Source of the DNA: Lathyrus oleraceus
Taxonomy: Eukaryota; Streptophyta; Magnoliopsida; Fabales; Fabaceae
DNA length: 64,000 nucleotides
Assembly: GCF_024323335.1 (NCBI RefSeq)
Contig: NC_066580.1
Span: forward strand, 140,916,188-140,980,187
Direction of reading: 5' to 3'
Shown: positions 10,059 to 22,727 of the stretch, in pieces
Layout of the letters: every line of letters begins with the position of its first letter
How positions within the stretch are numbered: the stretch's first letter is position 1
Notes under the pieces: generated by a model
What the model was told of the DNA's origin: nothing
Database searches by the model: none
The model's input: the letters and a program-made list of their open reading frames with translations, nothing else
Position numbers and translations under genes: made by a program

Positions 10059-13000
10059 ATGGAGCATCTAGAGCAAGAGAACAGAGAGTTGAAGGACGAG
10101 ATCGCCCGCCTGAATGCCATGATGGAGTCAGTTCTTGATGCTCAGAGCCAGTCTTCTCCAACACCTACAACTCTTCCTCCTCAGAGGAATGTTATTTCAG
10201 AGGTGGCTACCTCTACCATGCCTGCTGCTACCGCTCATTTTGCGCCCATTATGCCTGCCGGATTCCCGTGGGGAATGTCGTCCAACTTTATGCCTGAAGG
10301 CTTTACGCCTACATTTTCTTCCATCCCGACATCTAGCCCGGTCATGTCTATGCCACCTCCTGTTGTACACACCTTACCTCGTGTAGAGGACACCATTTAT
10401 CACTCCAAGCCGTCTGAGGGTCCGGATGTTTACGAGAAAATGGATGAAATGAAGGATCAGTTTCTTGAGCTGCGCAAGGAATTGAAGACACTAAGGTGTA
10501 AGGACCTGTTTGGAAAGAGTGCTGCTGAGTTATGTTTAGTTCCCAACGTATGGATACCGGTGAAGTTCAAAGTGTCTGACTTTGAAAAGTACAAGGGGAA
10601 CACTTGTCCACTCAGTCATCTAGTGATGTATGCTCGCAAGATATCTACTCAGATTGATAATGATCAACTGCTGATTCATTACTTCCAAGACTGTCTGACC
10701 GGTGTTGCACTCAGTTGGTATATGGGATTGGACAGTGCAAGCATTCACACTTTCAATGACTTAGGAGAAGCTTTTGTCAAGCAATATAAATACAATGTGG
10801 ACATGGCGCCTGATAGAGACCAGCTGAGGTCTATGTCTCAGAAAGATAAGGAGACTTTTAAAGAGTATGCGCAGAGATGGAGGGAATTGGCTGCCCAGAT
10901 TACTCCTCCCTTGGAGGAAAAAGAGATGACAAAGATCTTTCTGAAAACTCTGAGTTCATTTTATTATGAACGAATGATTGCTAGTTCCCCCAGTGACTTT
11001 ACCGAAATGGTAAACATGGGGACGAGGCTTGAGGAAGGAGTCCGAGAAGGGCGTTTATCGAAAGATGAAGCATCGTCGAGTAAGCGATATGGCAACAATT
11101 TTAGGAAGAAAAAGGATAATGAATCTAATGCAATAAGCAGTGGGAGGCAGAGGAGGCCTCAGATCAGAATGAATCAACCACCCCATCAACATCATCATCA
11201 AGTATCTTCAGTTATCCCTGTATTTTCTAATCATCAATCAACACCAGTTCAACAACAACAACAACAACCGCAACAACAAACGAACACCTACAACAACAAT
11301 AATACCAACAATAATCATCATCAACAAAACTTCGAGAGAAAGAAGGTCTCTTTCGACCCGATTCCTATGTCATATGCAGAATTATACCCATCTTTGGTTC
11401 TCAAGAACCTACTTCAACCAAGACACCCGCCGCAGATTCCAGAACCACTCCCTAGGTGGTACAAACCTGAACTTCGTTATGCATTTCATCAAGGAGCACT
11501 TGGATATGATATCGAGAATTGCTATCCACTCAAGTATGAGGTTCAAAAGCTGATGAAGAGTGGAATGGTGTCCTTTGAGGACCGCGCGCCAAATGTGAAA
11601 GCAAATCATTTGCCCGCTCATGGGAATTCTTCTGTGAATATGGTGGATGGTTGTCTTGGAGAGTTTAAGGTTTTTTTATGTGCGTTTTAGCCGAAGGTCC
11701 TTGGTGCAAATGCAGAAGGATATTTGCTTGGTGAGTGATTGTGAACATGACCATGACGGTTGTGTTATCTGTAGTGTTAACCCAAGGGGTTGCGAAGTCG
11801 TGAAAAGGGACATCCAACGACTGATGGATGAAGGCATGATTCAAATTGTTCAATCCCGTCATGTAGATGACGATGTGAATGTCATAGTACCCGTTTTCAA
11901 ACAACTAGAGCGATTAGTGATCCAATATGACAGCAGTAGCAACAACAACAATAGATCAGTATCGTCGTTGGTAATACGGTTAACGGGCCCGGTCCCATAT
12001 TCATCTGATAAAGCTGTGCCATACCAGTATAATGCTACAATGATTAAAGATGGTCAAGAGGTCCCGTTGCCTATGACTAGATTTGTAGTGAGCATTGCTG
12101 ATGTTACCAAGGTGACTCGCAGTGGTCGTGTGTTTGGGCCGGTGTTCCCAAAGGATAAGGAAGAATCATTTAGAAGTAAGAAGATGGAAGTGCCTGTTGT
12201 AGATCCAGTTGGTGTTTCAAAAGGTAAGTCTGGTGAATCCAACAATTTGAAATCTAACGATGATGATGAGGTACCTCGATTGATTACAAGGAGTGAGTTC
12301 AATGTGGTGGAGCAGCTGCTCCAAACCCCCTCAAAGATCTCAGTGTTATCTCTTCTCATGAATCCTGAAGCGCACAGAGAAGCACTGCAGAGAGTTCTGG
12401 AACAAGTGTTTGTAGAACATAATGTTACAGTGGATCAATTCGATCATATTGTGGCTAACATCACTTGCTGCAACAATCTCAACTTTTGTGATGAAGAACT
12501 CCCCGAGGAGGGAAGAAATCATAACTTGGCTTTGCATATCTCTATGAATTGCAAAGAGGATGCTTTGTCAAATGTGCTTGTTGACACCGGGTTGTCACTC
12601 AATGTGCTGCCGAAGTCAACTACATCAAAGATATCATATCAAGGAGCGCCTATGAGGTATAGTGGTGTAATCGTCAAAGCTTTTGACGGTTCATGCAAAA
12701 CAGTTTTTGGTGAAGTGGACCTTCCAGATAAGATAGGTTCGAGTGATTTTCAAATTACTTTTTAAGTAATGGTTATCCACCCGGCCTACAGTTGCTTGTT
12801 GGGAAGGCCATGGATCTATGAGGCAGGAGTTGTTACCTCCACTTTGCACCAGAAGCTCAAATTTGTGAAGAATAACAAGCTTGTAATCGTTGGCGAGGAG
12901 AAGGCACTGTTGGTTAGCCACCTATCATCTTTCTCTTATGTTGAAGCTAAGGATGAGGTTGGGACTCCGTTCCAAGCCTTATCTATTACTGCTGAAAAGA

Positions 13001-13326
13001 GAGTTGAGGCACCTATGTCCTCATTAAAATATGCTAAGAAGATTGTTGAAGAAGGCAATGTTAATCAATGGGGGCGCATGGTAGAGGTCTCTGACAACAA
13101 AGGAAGAACTGGTTTGGGGTTTCAGAGAGGTTCATCAACCGCAAGGTCTGAAGATATGAAACTTAGCTTCCGTAGCGGAGGTTTAATTCACGACAATGAA
13201 CAACACTTAGCTGCCGTGCTAGAGGATGACGAAGGGGAAGACTGCACCAACTTTGTGACGCATGGAAAGACGTGCAACAATGGGACTGCTGTTGATATTC
13301 CTGTTATTTTGCATCGATCTAAGTAA
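10059..13326 (+). pseudogene. gag-pro: gag-pro of Ogre element A, decayed
   Basis: Frame opens at MEHLEQENRELKDEIARL, a coiled-coil N-terminus; an upstream extension is possible. The capsid-like Gag core (FEKYKGNTCPLSHLVMYARK, ALSWYMGLD, YAQRWRELAAQI) spans about residues 180-330. It is followed by a Gln/Asn-rich stretch (CAA/AAC repeats 11245-11330) and a degenerate zinc-knuckle-like segment ending HDIENC in relatives, here YDIENC. A frameshift near 11670 (run of seven T) moves to the next frame. The aspartic protease has VLVDTG at 12574-12591. A TAA at 12763 (Gln in B and C) interrupts it before the YSCLLGRPWI motif. The terminal TAA at 13324 overlaps the 5' splice site of the following intron. 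Confidence 0.82.
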
Positions 13327-13570
13327 TTGCTTTTATATGTTTTCAAAATCCTTCTCCTATGCCTAAAGGAGAAGTGAACATTGTTTGGGCATTTTGAAAT
13401 TGATCATTAATAAAATTAATTTTATTCATCCACATCTATGATGTTTTTTTTTGCTTTATTCTGAAAACGGTAATCACAAAAAACATAAATAAACAATATA
13501 ATTGTCCATCTGCATAATATTTGGTCTCAAATTCACTTATCTAAAATCAAAATATCAAATCATTATGCAG
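13323..13570 (+). other. Ogre pro/pol intron, element A
   Basis: A 248-bp AT-rich intron: donor AA|GTAATTGC and acceptor TTATGCAG|GTTGG. The gag-pro stop TAA is bases 2-4 of the intron. Removing it joins ...Ser-Lys to Leu-Val-Ser-Asn-Pro in frame with pol. Intron-containing transcripts would give Gag-Pro, spliced ones Gag-Pro-Pol. Such an intron is known for Ogre; here it is seen in A, B and the minus-strand fragment. Splicing is inferred. Confidence 0.75.
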
Positions 13571-15508
13571 GTTGGTTTCTAACCCCATTGAATACAATGA
13601 TCCTTCTCCTTTTCCAAATTTTGAATTCGCTGTGTTCGAGGCCGAGGAGGAAAGTGATGAAGAAGTGAGTGATGAGTTATCTCGTCTTCTTGAGCATGAT
13701 GAAAGAATCATTCAACCTTTCGAAGAGCAGATTGAGCTAGTCAACATGGGTTTCGAAGATGATGTGAAGGAAGTCAAGTTGGGTCTCGATTGTGTCCAGA
13801 TGTCAAGAAGGGGTTGATTGATCTTCTTCGAGAGTATTCAAATGTGTTTTCTTGGTCCTATCAAGACATGCCTAGTTTGGATTCTGAGATTGTGGAGCAT
13901 AGATTGCCGTTGAAGCCAGAATGCCCGCCAGTCAAGCAGAAATTGAGAAGAACGCATCTTGATATGGCTATGAAGATCAAAGAAGAAGTGCATAGGCAGA
14001 TTGATGTCGGTTTCCTTGTGACCACTGAGTATCTGCAATGGGTGGCCAATAGTTTGCATGTGCCGAAGAAAGATGGAAAAGTCCGCATGTGTGTCGACTA
14101 TAGAGATTTGAATAAAGCCAGTCCGAAAGATGATTTCCCTCTGCCACACATTGATATGCTGGTAGAGAGTACTGCTAAATTCAAAGTCTTTTCGTTTATG
14201 GATGGATTTTCCGGATATAATTAGATCAAGATGGCACCCGAAGATATGGAGAAGACCACATTCATTACACCTTGGGGAACATTCTGTTATAGAGTGATGC
14301 CTTTCGGTTTAAAAAATGCTGGTGCAACTTACCAAAGAGCAATGACTACTCTTTTTAATGATATAATGCATAAAGAGATTGAAGTTTATGTCGATCACAT
14401 GATTGATAAATAAATTGATGAAGAGGAACATGTTGAGCATTTATTGAAGCTATTCCAGCGTTTGAGGAAGTATAAACTCTGCTTGAATCCCAATAAGTGT
14501 ACTTTTGGTTTTATTTTCGTTTATGGATGGATTTTCCGGATATAATCAGATCAAGATGGCACCCGAAGATATGGAGAAGACCACATTCATTACACCTTGG
14601 GGAACATTCTGTTATAGAGTGATGCCTTTCGGTTTAAAAAATGCTGGTGCAACTTGCCAAAGAGCAATTAATACTCTTTTTAATGATATAATGAATAAAG
14701 AGATTGAAGTTTATGTCGATGACATGATTGATAAATAAATTGATGAAGAGGAACATGTTGAGCATTTATTGAAGCTATTCCAGGGATTGAGGAAGTATAA
14801 ACTCCGTTTGAATCCCAATAAGTGTACTTTTGGTTTTCTTTTCGTTTATGGATGGATTTTCCGGATATAATCAGATCAAGATGGCACCCGAAGATATGGA
14901 GAATACCATATTCATTACACCTTGGGGAACATTCTGTTTTAGAGTGATGCCTTTCGGTTTAAAGAATGCTAGTGCAACTTACCTTAGAGCAATGACTACT
15001 CTTTTTCATGACATAATGCATAAAGAGATTGAAGTTTATGTCGATGACATGATTGCTAAATCAATTGACGAAGAGGAACATGTTGAGCATTTATTGAAGC
15101 TATTCTAGCGTTTGAGGAAGTATAAACTCCGCTTGATCCCAGTAAGTGTACTTTTGGTGTTCGTTCTGGTAAGTTGTTGGGCTTTATTATCAGCGAGAAG
15201 GGTATTGAAGTTAATCCTGCCAAGGTCAAAGCAATACAAGAGATGCCTGTGCCCAAAACTCAGAAGCAGGTCAGAGGTTTTCTCGGCCGCTTGAATTATA
15301 TCTCCAGATTCATTTCACACATGACTGCCACATGTGCGCATATATTCAAGCTTCTTCGGAAAGATCAGTCTTCTGATTGGACCGAAGACTGCCAGAAAGC
15401 TTTTGATAGTTTCAAGGAATATTTGCTTAAGCCTCCGATTTTGTCTCCACCCGTTGAAGGAAGACCATTAATCATGTATTTGACTATGCTTGATGAGAGT
15501 ATGGGTTG
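13571..15508 (+). pseudogene. pol: Ogre A pol, 5' part (RT), decayed
   Basis: Pol exon starting with NPIEYNDPSP and an acidic linker, then reverse transcriptase: LPLKPECPPVKQKL, VPKKDGKVRMCVDYRDLNKA, DDFPLPHIDM, FITPWGTFCYRVMPFGLKNA, and the catalytic YVDD box, mutated to YVDH in the first of three repeats. A frameshift lies near 13790 and stops at 14222 (TAG), 14411 and 15106. A 325-bp segment is present three times (14191-15165), and because 325 is not a multiple of three this alone breaks the frame. The RT thumb/connection (GFLGRLNYISRF) continues to 15508, where LTR B is inserted after the target GGTTG; the remainder resumes at 38631. Confidence 0.83.
14191..15165 (+). repeat. Tandem triplication of a 325-bp RT segment
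   Basis: The string TTCGTTTATG recurs at 14191, 14516 and 14841, exactly 325 bp apart. Each unit runs from the MDGFSGYN motif through the YVDD box to KCTFG. Unit ends TTTTGGTTTT-TTTCGTTT compare with the normal continuation GGTGTTCGTTCTGG, which shares TTCGTT with the unit start, so slippage or unequal exchange at this 6-bp homology is likely. Confidence 0.88.
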
Positions 15509-18500
15509 TGTAAGACCCTAATTTTGACCCTAAGATCCCTCATGACATCATGTTATTGCACAAGTGCATTGCCTCAAGGATCATAGCATGTTTGGCTCCT
15601 TAACCCTAGGGTTGGAACTTGTTTGACTATTTTGAGACCACCATGCATGCTTTTATTGTATATTATTACTTTTCTTATTTGATTACTAACCAAAAACACA
15701 AAAATATGTCACTAACTCTTTTTGTTTTGAAGCTCAAGTGATCATGTGCTCCACAATGCTCCTAGGAGGCTCCTAAGCCCAATGAAATGGCTAGATGGAG
15801 AAGAGAAAAAGCATGAAAATGGTCCACAAATTTCCTAATCATCATATATGTCCCCCAAATATCTCAATTTTCCAATTTGACCAAAATAACCCAAAGGGCT
15901 TGAGGATTGTTTCCCAAAGAAACCCTAATTTCACTGTGTTTTGATTGTGCCTTACCCATGAAGCAATCTCAATCTATGATCAAATTCAATCAAGGGAAGT
16001 TCTTTCATTCATCATTTTATGCATATATGAACCTATTTGAGGCCCCTCAATCATTTACTCATCAAGATTGGAAGTTTGGCCTTGAAAAGTTGACCAATCA
16101 AGTCATTTGACTAAGCTGAAATTCAATGAGATATACCTTTTGATGTGTTTATCAAATGAAGATGACCCGAAGAGAAAATATGTTCCTAAGAACCATATGA
16201 ACAACTTTCATGTTCATCAAAAATCCATTTTAAACTTGGAAGGTCATAATTCAATTCAAAACATTATAGGTCATTTTGATTGAAACCCTAATTTTGGGTC
16301 AACTTACCAAGGGTACAACTTCTTTAATTTTTATAATTGTGAGGCGAGACCAAATGCATTGGAAAGCTTGAGTTGTCTACTTCAAATGTTATGTTGGACA
16401 AAATTTCATAATCCTAACATAAATACATGTGATAATACAAAAGATTATAGGTTATCTTGGACCTAAATCATTGAATTTGAAAAAGTACCCAACTTCAAAT
16501 GCCCATAACTTTGTCATAGAAAATCCAAATGGTGCAAACTTTGAGTCTAGATTGACTATCTTGAATGGATATAAAACGTTTATGTTGGAGATGTTGCCAT
16601 TTGAAGCTTGCATTATGAAAACAGAGGGGTTTGATTAAGCTTGCTTTTGGTGAAATTTTTCAAAGTGATTTGAACATGTTTTGTACTTGAATTTTCCAAG
16701 CCAGTTTTCATCAATTTGCAAATACCAAATGATTTTTTGCCCAACATGACTTTTGTTCCTTATTTCAAGGGATTTCCAACCATTACTCACAATACTCATT
16801 TGGATCTACCATTGGTGAGTTTCGAAATTTTCTTTATTTAGGTGCATTTTGAATATTTCATGTTATAACTTGAATTTCAAGCACATTCTATCCAATGTAC
16901 ACGTCCAATTGCTCTTCACATGAACTCTGCAATATCTTTCAGCCATCATTGGGCCTTCCACACGCCTGTACAGGCCCATACATATCAAAGTTCAAATTTC
17001 ATGTACATGAGAGAAGTGTGTGATCAACCATATTTAGCTATAAATAGAGGCTACATCTCCCTCATTTCTCAACCTTTTGGAGATCCAAATTGCTGCATAA
17101 GTGAAACCATAGCCATACCAAAGGAATTATTCAAAAATTGTTCCTACTTTCGATCTTGAAATTCAGCATCATTAGCTGAGTTTTAAAGCCTAATTCCTTA
17201 GCCTTTCACTTCCACTACATCCATAGATCAAAGAGGAGTAAGGAACTTGGAGGATTCGTGGCCAGAAGTGCTTCAATTCAAAGGTTTATTCTCAAACTTT
17301 TTGGATCTAGAACTCTTAATTCAATGTAGCATCCTTGCGTTTATGTGGTTTTCTGAAGTCCTCACACTTGAGGCAAGCCATTGGTGCTTTCAATTCATCA
17401 TTTCATGAGCAAACAGTTTGACCACCATGATTTTATCCTTCACATTTCTCTCAATATAGGAAGACTGAGGGAGATCCATTGGTACAATGATGATCTTCAT
17501 CACACGAGCTTCATTTCCATGGCCTTGTTTCCAATTTTCATTAAATTTTTATTTCCTGCAACTGGTGGCCGGAAGTTGTTGTCTCGTCGGAGAAGATGGT
17601 GGTTTCGACCACCATCACCATGTGTGCATCTTTATGGCCTTTGGATCTTATGTTCAGGATCTAATTGTGTGCATCCATTGTGTTTACTTATTTTAATACA
17701 TGTTGTTGCGCGTTTGACTCAAGCCCAGCGTGTGCCCTCAGATCTGGACCATCCATAAGCGCCACGTCAATTAATGAATCCATCACGAAACTGTGGTTTT
17801 TTCCATTTATTCCATTTTCTTTTATTTTCAATTAATTCATTTGATTTTTAAAAATTCATTAAAAATTCATCTTGTAGTCATAAAAATATGAGACCAACTC
17901 CAAAAATATTCTTGAAAAATCTAGTTTCATATTTTGATTTTTAATTATTTTTGTGACTTTAGTTGTTATTTTTTATAGATTATTTGGTTTTTAATGGTTT
18001 TAATTCATTTTAAAATACTTTCTGACTTTTAAAAAATCCAAAAATATTTTCATAACATCTATGGATCATGATAAGTCAATGAAAAATAGTCTCATAATTT
18101 TCTTATTTGATTTGAGATTTATTTGAGATTTTAATTCACATTGTGCTATTTTTAATTGTTTTTAATTGCTTTCTGATTTCAAAAATTGGTGAGAAAATTA
18201 GTCAAAACTTGTTTGACTATGTTGAACCTATGAGAATTTAATTGGACTCATTGAAGTTGTTTTGAATTGAGTTTGAGGTTTGACCTTATTTGTTTATTTT
18301 TTATTTGCATTTTATTTTAATTCAAAAAATACCAAAAAAATATGGTTGACCTCTTGACTTGCTATCTTTATTTCTCTTCTATTTGGTGTTGATTGATGTT
18401 GATTTGATTCACATTTGATCAATTGGATTTGGTTATGGTCTTCTTTTCCCCTCCCTTTCATCTTCATCCCTTTCTTTCCATAAATGGCCAATGAGTTAAA

Positions 18501-20016
18501 GTCTTGAAGTTGGTCTTGACAAATGAGAAGTTTAACCTTCTTTGATCCAAACCAAACTCAACTTGATCCATGATCAAGTGAGTTGTTTTGTGTCCCAGAT
18601 AGGTTACTTCTTGGTCAAGCAAATAACTAAAAGTCAATACAAGGCCCTTCCCCTCTTATTTGGCATGGCAAGTTTATGGAGCTTGGCTTACTAGTCATGA
18701 TCTCTAACTTGTGTTCTTTGTCTATATTTTTATTGACCGACCTCAGATAGGTGTGACTACTACATTAGTCCACTTACGATTGCTTAACATAGCGCTACAT
18801 TGTCTTATGACAAGCTAACATAACCTTACTAACTATTAACTTTAATTTGAGCATTTAATTTCTTGCCATTTACTTTTATTGTGTTGTGAACCTTTTGATG
18901 TTTGCTTTTGTGTGATAGGGATCCTACCTTGAGATTATGAAAAGAGGACCATTGTCATGAGTAGCCAAGTTAAGAGCCAAGCCAAATGGAGATCCTAGGA
19001 GCTCGATTTCAATTGTTTGATTGCTTGTTTATATGCTAAGTCCAAAGGAAAGGAGCATCTTGAGTCATCTCTATGACTTCAAGAAAAGGAACTCCAAGGG
19101 TTTATCTTTCTCCTCTCATCTTTGTTCGTTTTAGGAACAACCCTTCTCTTCTTCTCCCCTCTCTAACCAAGCCAAAAATCATTTTTTAAAACTTTGACTT
19201 TGTTTCAAATTAGAAACCTAGGCCTTATGCCTTTGACTTTTCAAAACCATTTTCATAAATACTCATTGTAAATAAATCTTAATCCAACTTTGACTTCATT
19301 TTGTAAATAAATTTAACTTGTAAATATAGCTCATTTCAAGTTGATTTTTGTGCTTCCAATGACCACTTGTTAAAATCTTTTCAAAAACATTTGTCATAGG
19401 TTTGAGTTATCATAGTGGTTGATGTAAATCTCACCTCATCCTTAGTGATTGGATTATAAGTCTTCCATGCTTATTATAGGGTTAACCCCTCACTAGCATG
19501 TTGAAGTCTTCCTCACATGGTGGATTGTTGGTTTAGGTTGAGTTTTCTCCCTTTGATAACAAAAGACCTTAAGGCTTTTGATCAAGTCAATTCACCAATC
19601 TTTGAGATTTTTACCCCGAACTACGAGGATTTGATCCTCCTTTGTGATGGTACGTAGGCAATGGGTTCATCAATTCAAACAACAAAATTTGTAAATATAA
19701 TCTATTCTCTTCTCATCGCTCCAATCTTTTGTACAAATCTTTTCACAAATACTAACCTACAACACATATTTGCGAAAAGGGTTCCCTTAGAGTACTAAGG
19801 ATGTTTTGGGTGCGTAAAACCTTCCCATTTCATAACCAACCCCCTTACCTAGATCTCCGACATTTTTATTAGTTTTTGATTTGAAAAACTTTTTACTTGG
19901 CTTTTGTTCGCTTTTTAGCCTTTCCTTTGGACAAATAAAAGTGAGGTGGCGACTCGAATTGTATGTTGACTTTTGGTTTAGTCAATAAACCTAAAGGTAA
20001 CAAAAACCCCGCTACA
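15509..20016 (+). mobile_element. 5' LTR of Ogre element B
   Basis: 4508-bp LTR from TGTAAGACCCTAATTTTGAC to CCCGCTACA, preceded by target GGTTG and followed six bases later by the primer site. TATA box at 17039-17046. Compared with the 3' copy at 33768 it lacks ~360 bp near 18868. The U5 stem CTACG...CGTAG is at 19621-19657, with an inner GAGGAT/ATCCTC hairpin. No conserved coding frame; the open frames around 17381-17758 are not maintained by any recognised protein. Confidence 0.88.
17039..17046 (+). promoter_or_regulatory. TATA box of LTR B (5' copy)
   Basis: TATAAATA in AGCTATAAATAGAGG, matched by the same sequence at 35296 in the 3' LTR copy. Start site inferred ~30 bp downstream. Confidence 0.65.
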
Positions 20017-20022
20017 GAAAAG

Positions 20023-20040
20023 TGGCGACTCTACTGGGGA
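20023..20040 (+). other. Primer binding site, element B
   Basis: TGGCGACTCTACTGGGGA, the tRNA-Arg-type Ogre primer site with one change (G to A) from that of element A, six bases after the LTR end. Confidence 0.8.
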
Positions 20041-20940
20041 CTTATCTCTCTCTAGTGGGTTTAGCCTACTTTTTGCTTGTATGTGTTGTATGTCTATATT
20101 TATTTGTGGCATATTTTTGTGAAATTTTGGGATGAATGTATTGTTTGTAATGTATGAATTGCTTGATATATTAATTGCTTGTATGCTTGGTGGTTTCTTG
20201 TGAGATGAGTTCTATACCCAAACTCGAGTGCACTTATGATAGGAGAATGGCATAGTCTTGTTGACTTGTGTGGAGTTATTCCTTAGCAAGTTAACTTGCA
20301 AGTCCATTCACTTGGTGGAGGTCTTGTTGGGATCAATAATGTCACACGAGTAGTCGTGGTTAGGCATTACTCTTTCCAATAGGATCCTTAGAAACCAATG
20401 ACCTTAGATACCTAGCCCATCCTGGCCTATTTTAGGACGTAGTGTGAAGGTCGTTCAAGTCTAAGACTTGAGGCGATTGTTACGCGATACTACACTCATA
20501 AGAGTTCCTCTTGAGAATATTTTTGGAGGACGAGTAGTCGTTTTATCCGATAATATCCAAAAGATGGGATGATGACTATGGGAACCTTTTTAGAACATGA
20601 TTGTCAAGTTTAACCATAGTACACTCCTGTTGGGTGGTTCTCAACCGAGACTCCATGCTCGTGACTCACAATAAACCCTTGATTCGCGGTTGATCTGTTC
20701 TCGTATATCCTCAATATCAATGGAACTTGGGTGTTGATAAGGTGTAAACCATAATCCACCAAAATGGATGATTGATATTGACGATGACTTGAGCCATCCC
20801 TTGACCTTTGTATGGTGTGACTTGCTTGATCCTTGAGTGTGTTTGTTGCATCCATGCATTCATGCATTCAGTCGCATTCATGACATCAACAATAAAAGTT
20901 TTACAAGGAACTTAAGAGGTCTATTTGAAATTTTTTAGAC
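20041..20940 (+). other. Leader of element B
   Basis: A 900-bp untranslated leader aligned with those of A and C. It holds the ACTC-ATAA-GAGT hairpin at 20494-20505 and the structured element at 20711-20781. Open frames on the minus strand here are incidental. Confidence 0.68.
20711..20781 (+). ncRNA. Conserved structured leader element, copy B
   Basis: TCAATATCAAT (20711-20721) pairs perfectly with ATTGATATTGA (20771-20781). The enclosed region is the same as in A and C, including the inner AATCCA...TGGAT hairpin. The outer extension seen in A and C is not kept here. Confidence 0.55.
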
Positions 20941-22392
20941 ATGGATAAGCAAAGAAGGAATACGAAGAAGTACAGTTTCAGACAACCCGACTTGAAAGAG
21001 TTAAGGAGTTTGACATCTTAGGTATTAGAGCCCTTGGAATCCAAAGCTCGCCATGGGAGGCTTCTGTCTATTCTTTCTACCAAGGTGGATGAAGGTCTGA
21101 TGAGTGTATTGGTGCAGTTCTACGATCCTCTGTATCGGTGCTTCAATTTTCCGGATTTCCAGCTTTTTCCTACCTTAGAGGAGTATGCTTATCATATGGG
21201 TATACCTATTCTGGACAAGTTACTATTTAGTGGCTTGGAGAAGATTCTGTCTTCTCAAGAGATTGTTGATATGCTTCATGTGGATGTATCTGACATTGTT
21301 GGCAATATGATTACCAAAGGTGGAATTCAAGGTCTCCCATCTCATATTCTGATTGACAAAGCTACTTTGTTTGGGAAGGCCATGAGTAAGGAAGCTTTTG
21401 AATCCATATTTGTAATCCTCATCTATGGGCTAGTGTTATTTCCCAACATCGACAACTTCGTGGATATGAACGCTATTAGGATTTTCTCTTCTCTTAATCC
21501 CGTTCTGACTCTGTTGGGTGACACCTATTTCTCTTTGCATATGAGGAATTCAAAGGGTGGTGGTTCCAATGTGTGTTGTCTGCCTCTGTTGTACAAGTGG
21601 TTTATTTCGCACTTACCTCAGACGCTTGCCTTCAAGGAGAACAAAGGGTGTCTACGGTGGTCCACGAGACTTATATCTTTCACTAATGATGATATCTCTT
21701 GGTATAATCGTGTTTATGATGGCGTTAAGATTATTGATTCTTGTGGTGAGTTCTCCAATGTACCTCTTCTTGGTACATGTGGTGGAATTAACTACAACCC
21801 TGTTTTGGCTCGCCGTCAGCTTGGGTTCCCCTTAAAGGATAAACCTAACAACATTTCGTTGAAAGGATTGTTCTTTCAAGAGGGTAAAAATCCCCAAAAC
21901 TTGAAGGATAGGATGGTCCGCGCCTGGCGTAAGGTTCATAGGAAAGGGAGGAATGAGCTTGGTCCGAAGAATTGTGTTGCTTTGGAACCTTACACATCTT
22001 GGGTAAGGAAGAGAGCTTTTAAGTACCGCATGCCTTACGAGTATCCGAGACCTACCCCTATGATTATGGTTGGACCTTCAACCCTCCCTAATCAAGGAGT
22101 AGAGGAGTTGAGAGACGAAGACCGTTCGCGTGCTTGGGTTCGTGAGCGTGAGGAGCTTCTTCAATAGCTCAAGGATAAAGATGCAGTGATAGAGTTTCTA
22201 GAGCATCAGGTTATTGATGAGCCTGATGACGTGGTTACTTCTATCCTTCCTCACTCGTCTATGTTTTGGAAGAAGAGGTATGATCAGCTCGCCAAGGAGA
22301 AGGCCGACATGGAAGCAGCTTATGAGAGAGAAGTGAAGAGGCTTCGTGCAACGTATCTTCCGATCTCGAAGGCTTTGGACGATTGCTTCTAG
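20941..22392 (+). pseudogene. Ogre ORF1 of element B, two in-frame stops
   Basis: ATG at 20941 (MDKQRRNTKKYSFRQPDLKE) opens a 483-codon frame collinear with ORF1 of C. Stops: TAG at 21019 (Tyr in C) and TAG at 22165 (Gln in C). N-terminal domain with FYDPLYRCFNFPDFQLFPTL, middle segment ending NYNPVLARRQLGFPLKDKP, and C-terminal coiled coil (REELLQ...EKADMEAAYEREVKRL). It belongs to the Ogre ORF1 family of unknown function, DUF7745-like by resemblance. Apart from the two stops the frame is intact, so it decayed late compared with gag and pol of the same element. Confidence 0.8.
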
Positions 22393-22727
22393 GGCTCCAT
22401 AGGATGTTTATTCTCCCTTTCTCTTGTATTGTATTTGGTTACCAAAACTGTACTACATCTTTGGTGTAAAAAGTTTCCAAATATTATATTGCTATGAGTA
22501 TTCCACACATGTCTTAAAAAGTTCACTACTTTCAAAACATTTGCAAATAGATCTTTATAAAGTTCCTCCGATAAAAACAAGTCATATGCATAAGCATTGC
22601 ATGCATCATATGCATAAGCAGATTTTGGTTCCGAGCTCTGGTACAGTGGTCTAACTCTTTGCTCTTCATTTATTTTGAAGACAAGCTGATGCACCGGTAC
22701 AAAACCTGAGAAAATCATCAGAAGATT
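22393..22727 (+). other. ORF1-gag spacer of element B
   Basis: 335 bp. The final part reads FEDKLMHRYKT in the gag frame, then a stop, where A and C keep KLTH.Y.TRAN. A pyrimidine-rich run and AG (22679-22680) precede it at the same alignment position as in A and C. Otherwise AT-rich with nothing recognised. Confidence 0.45.

Noticed and set aside
17381..17758. 125-codon open frame in LTR B, also present at 35638-36015
   Set aside because: It is repeated only because the LTR is repeated; differences are not biased to third positions as far as I can see, and it matches no family I know.
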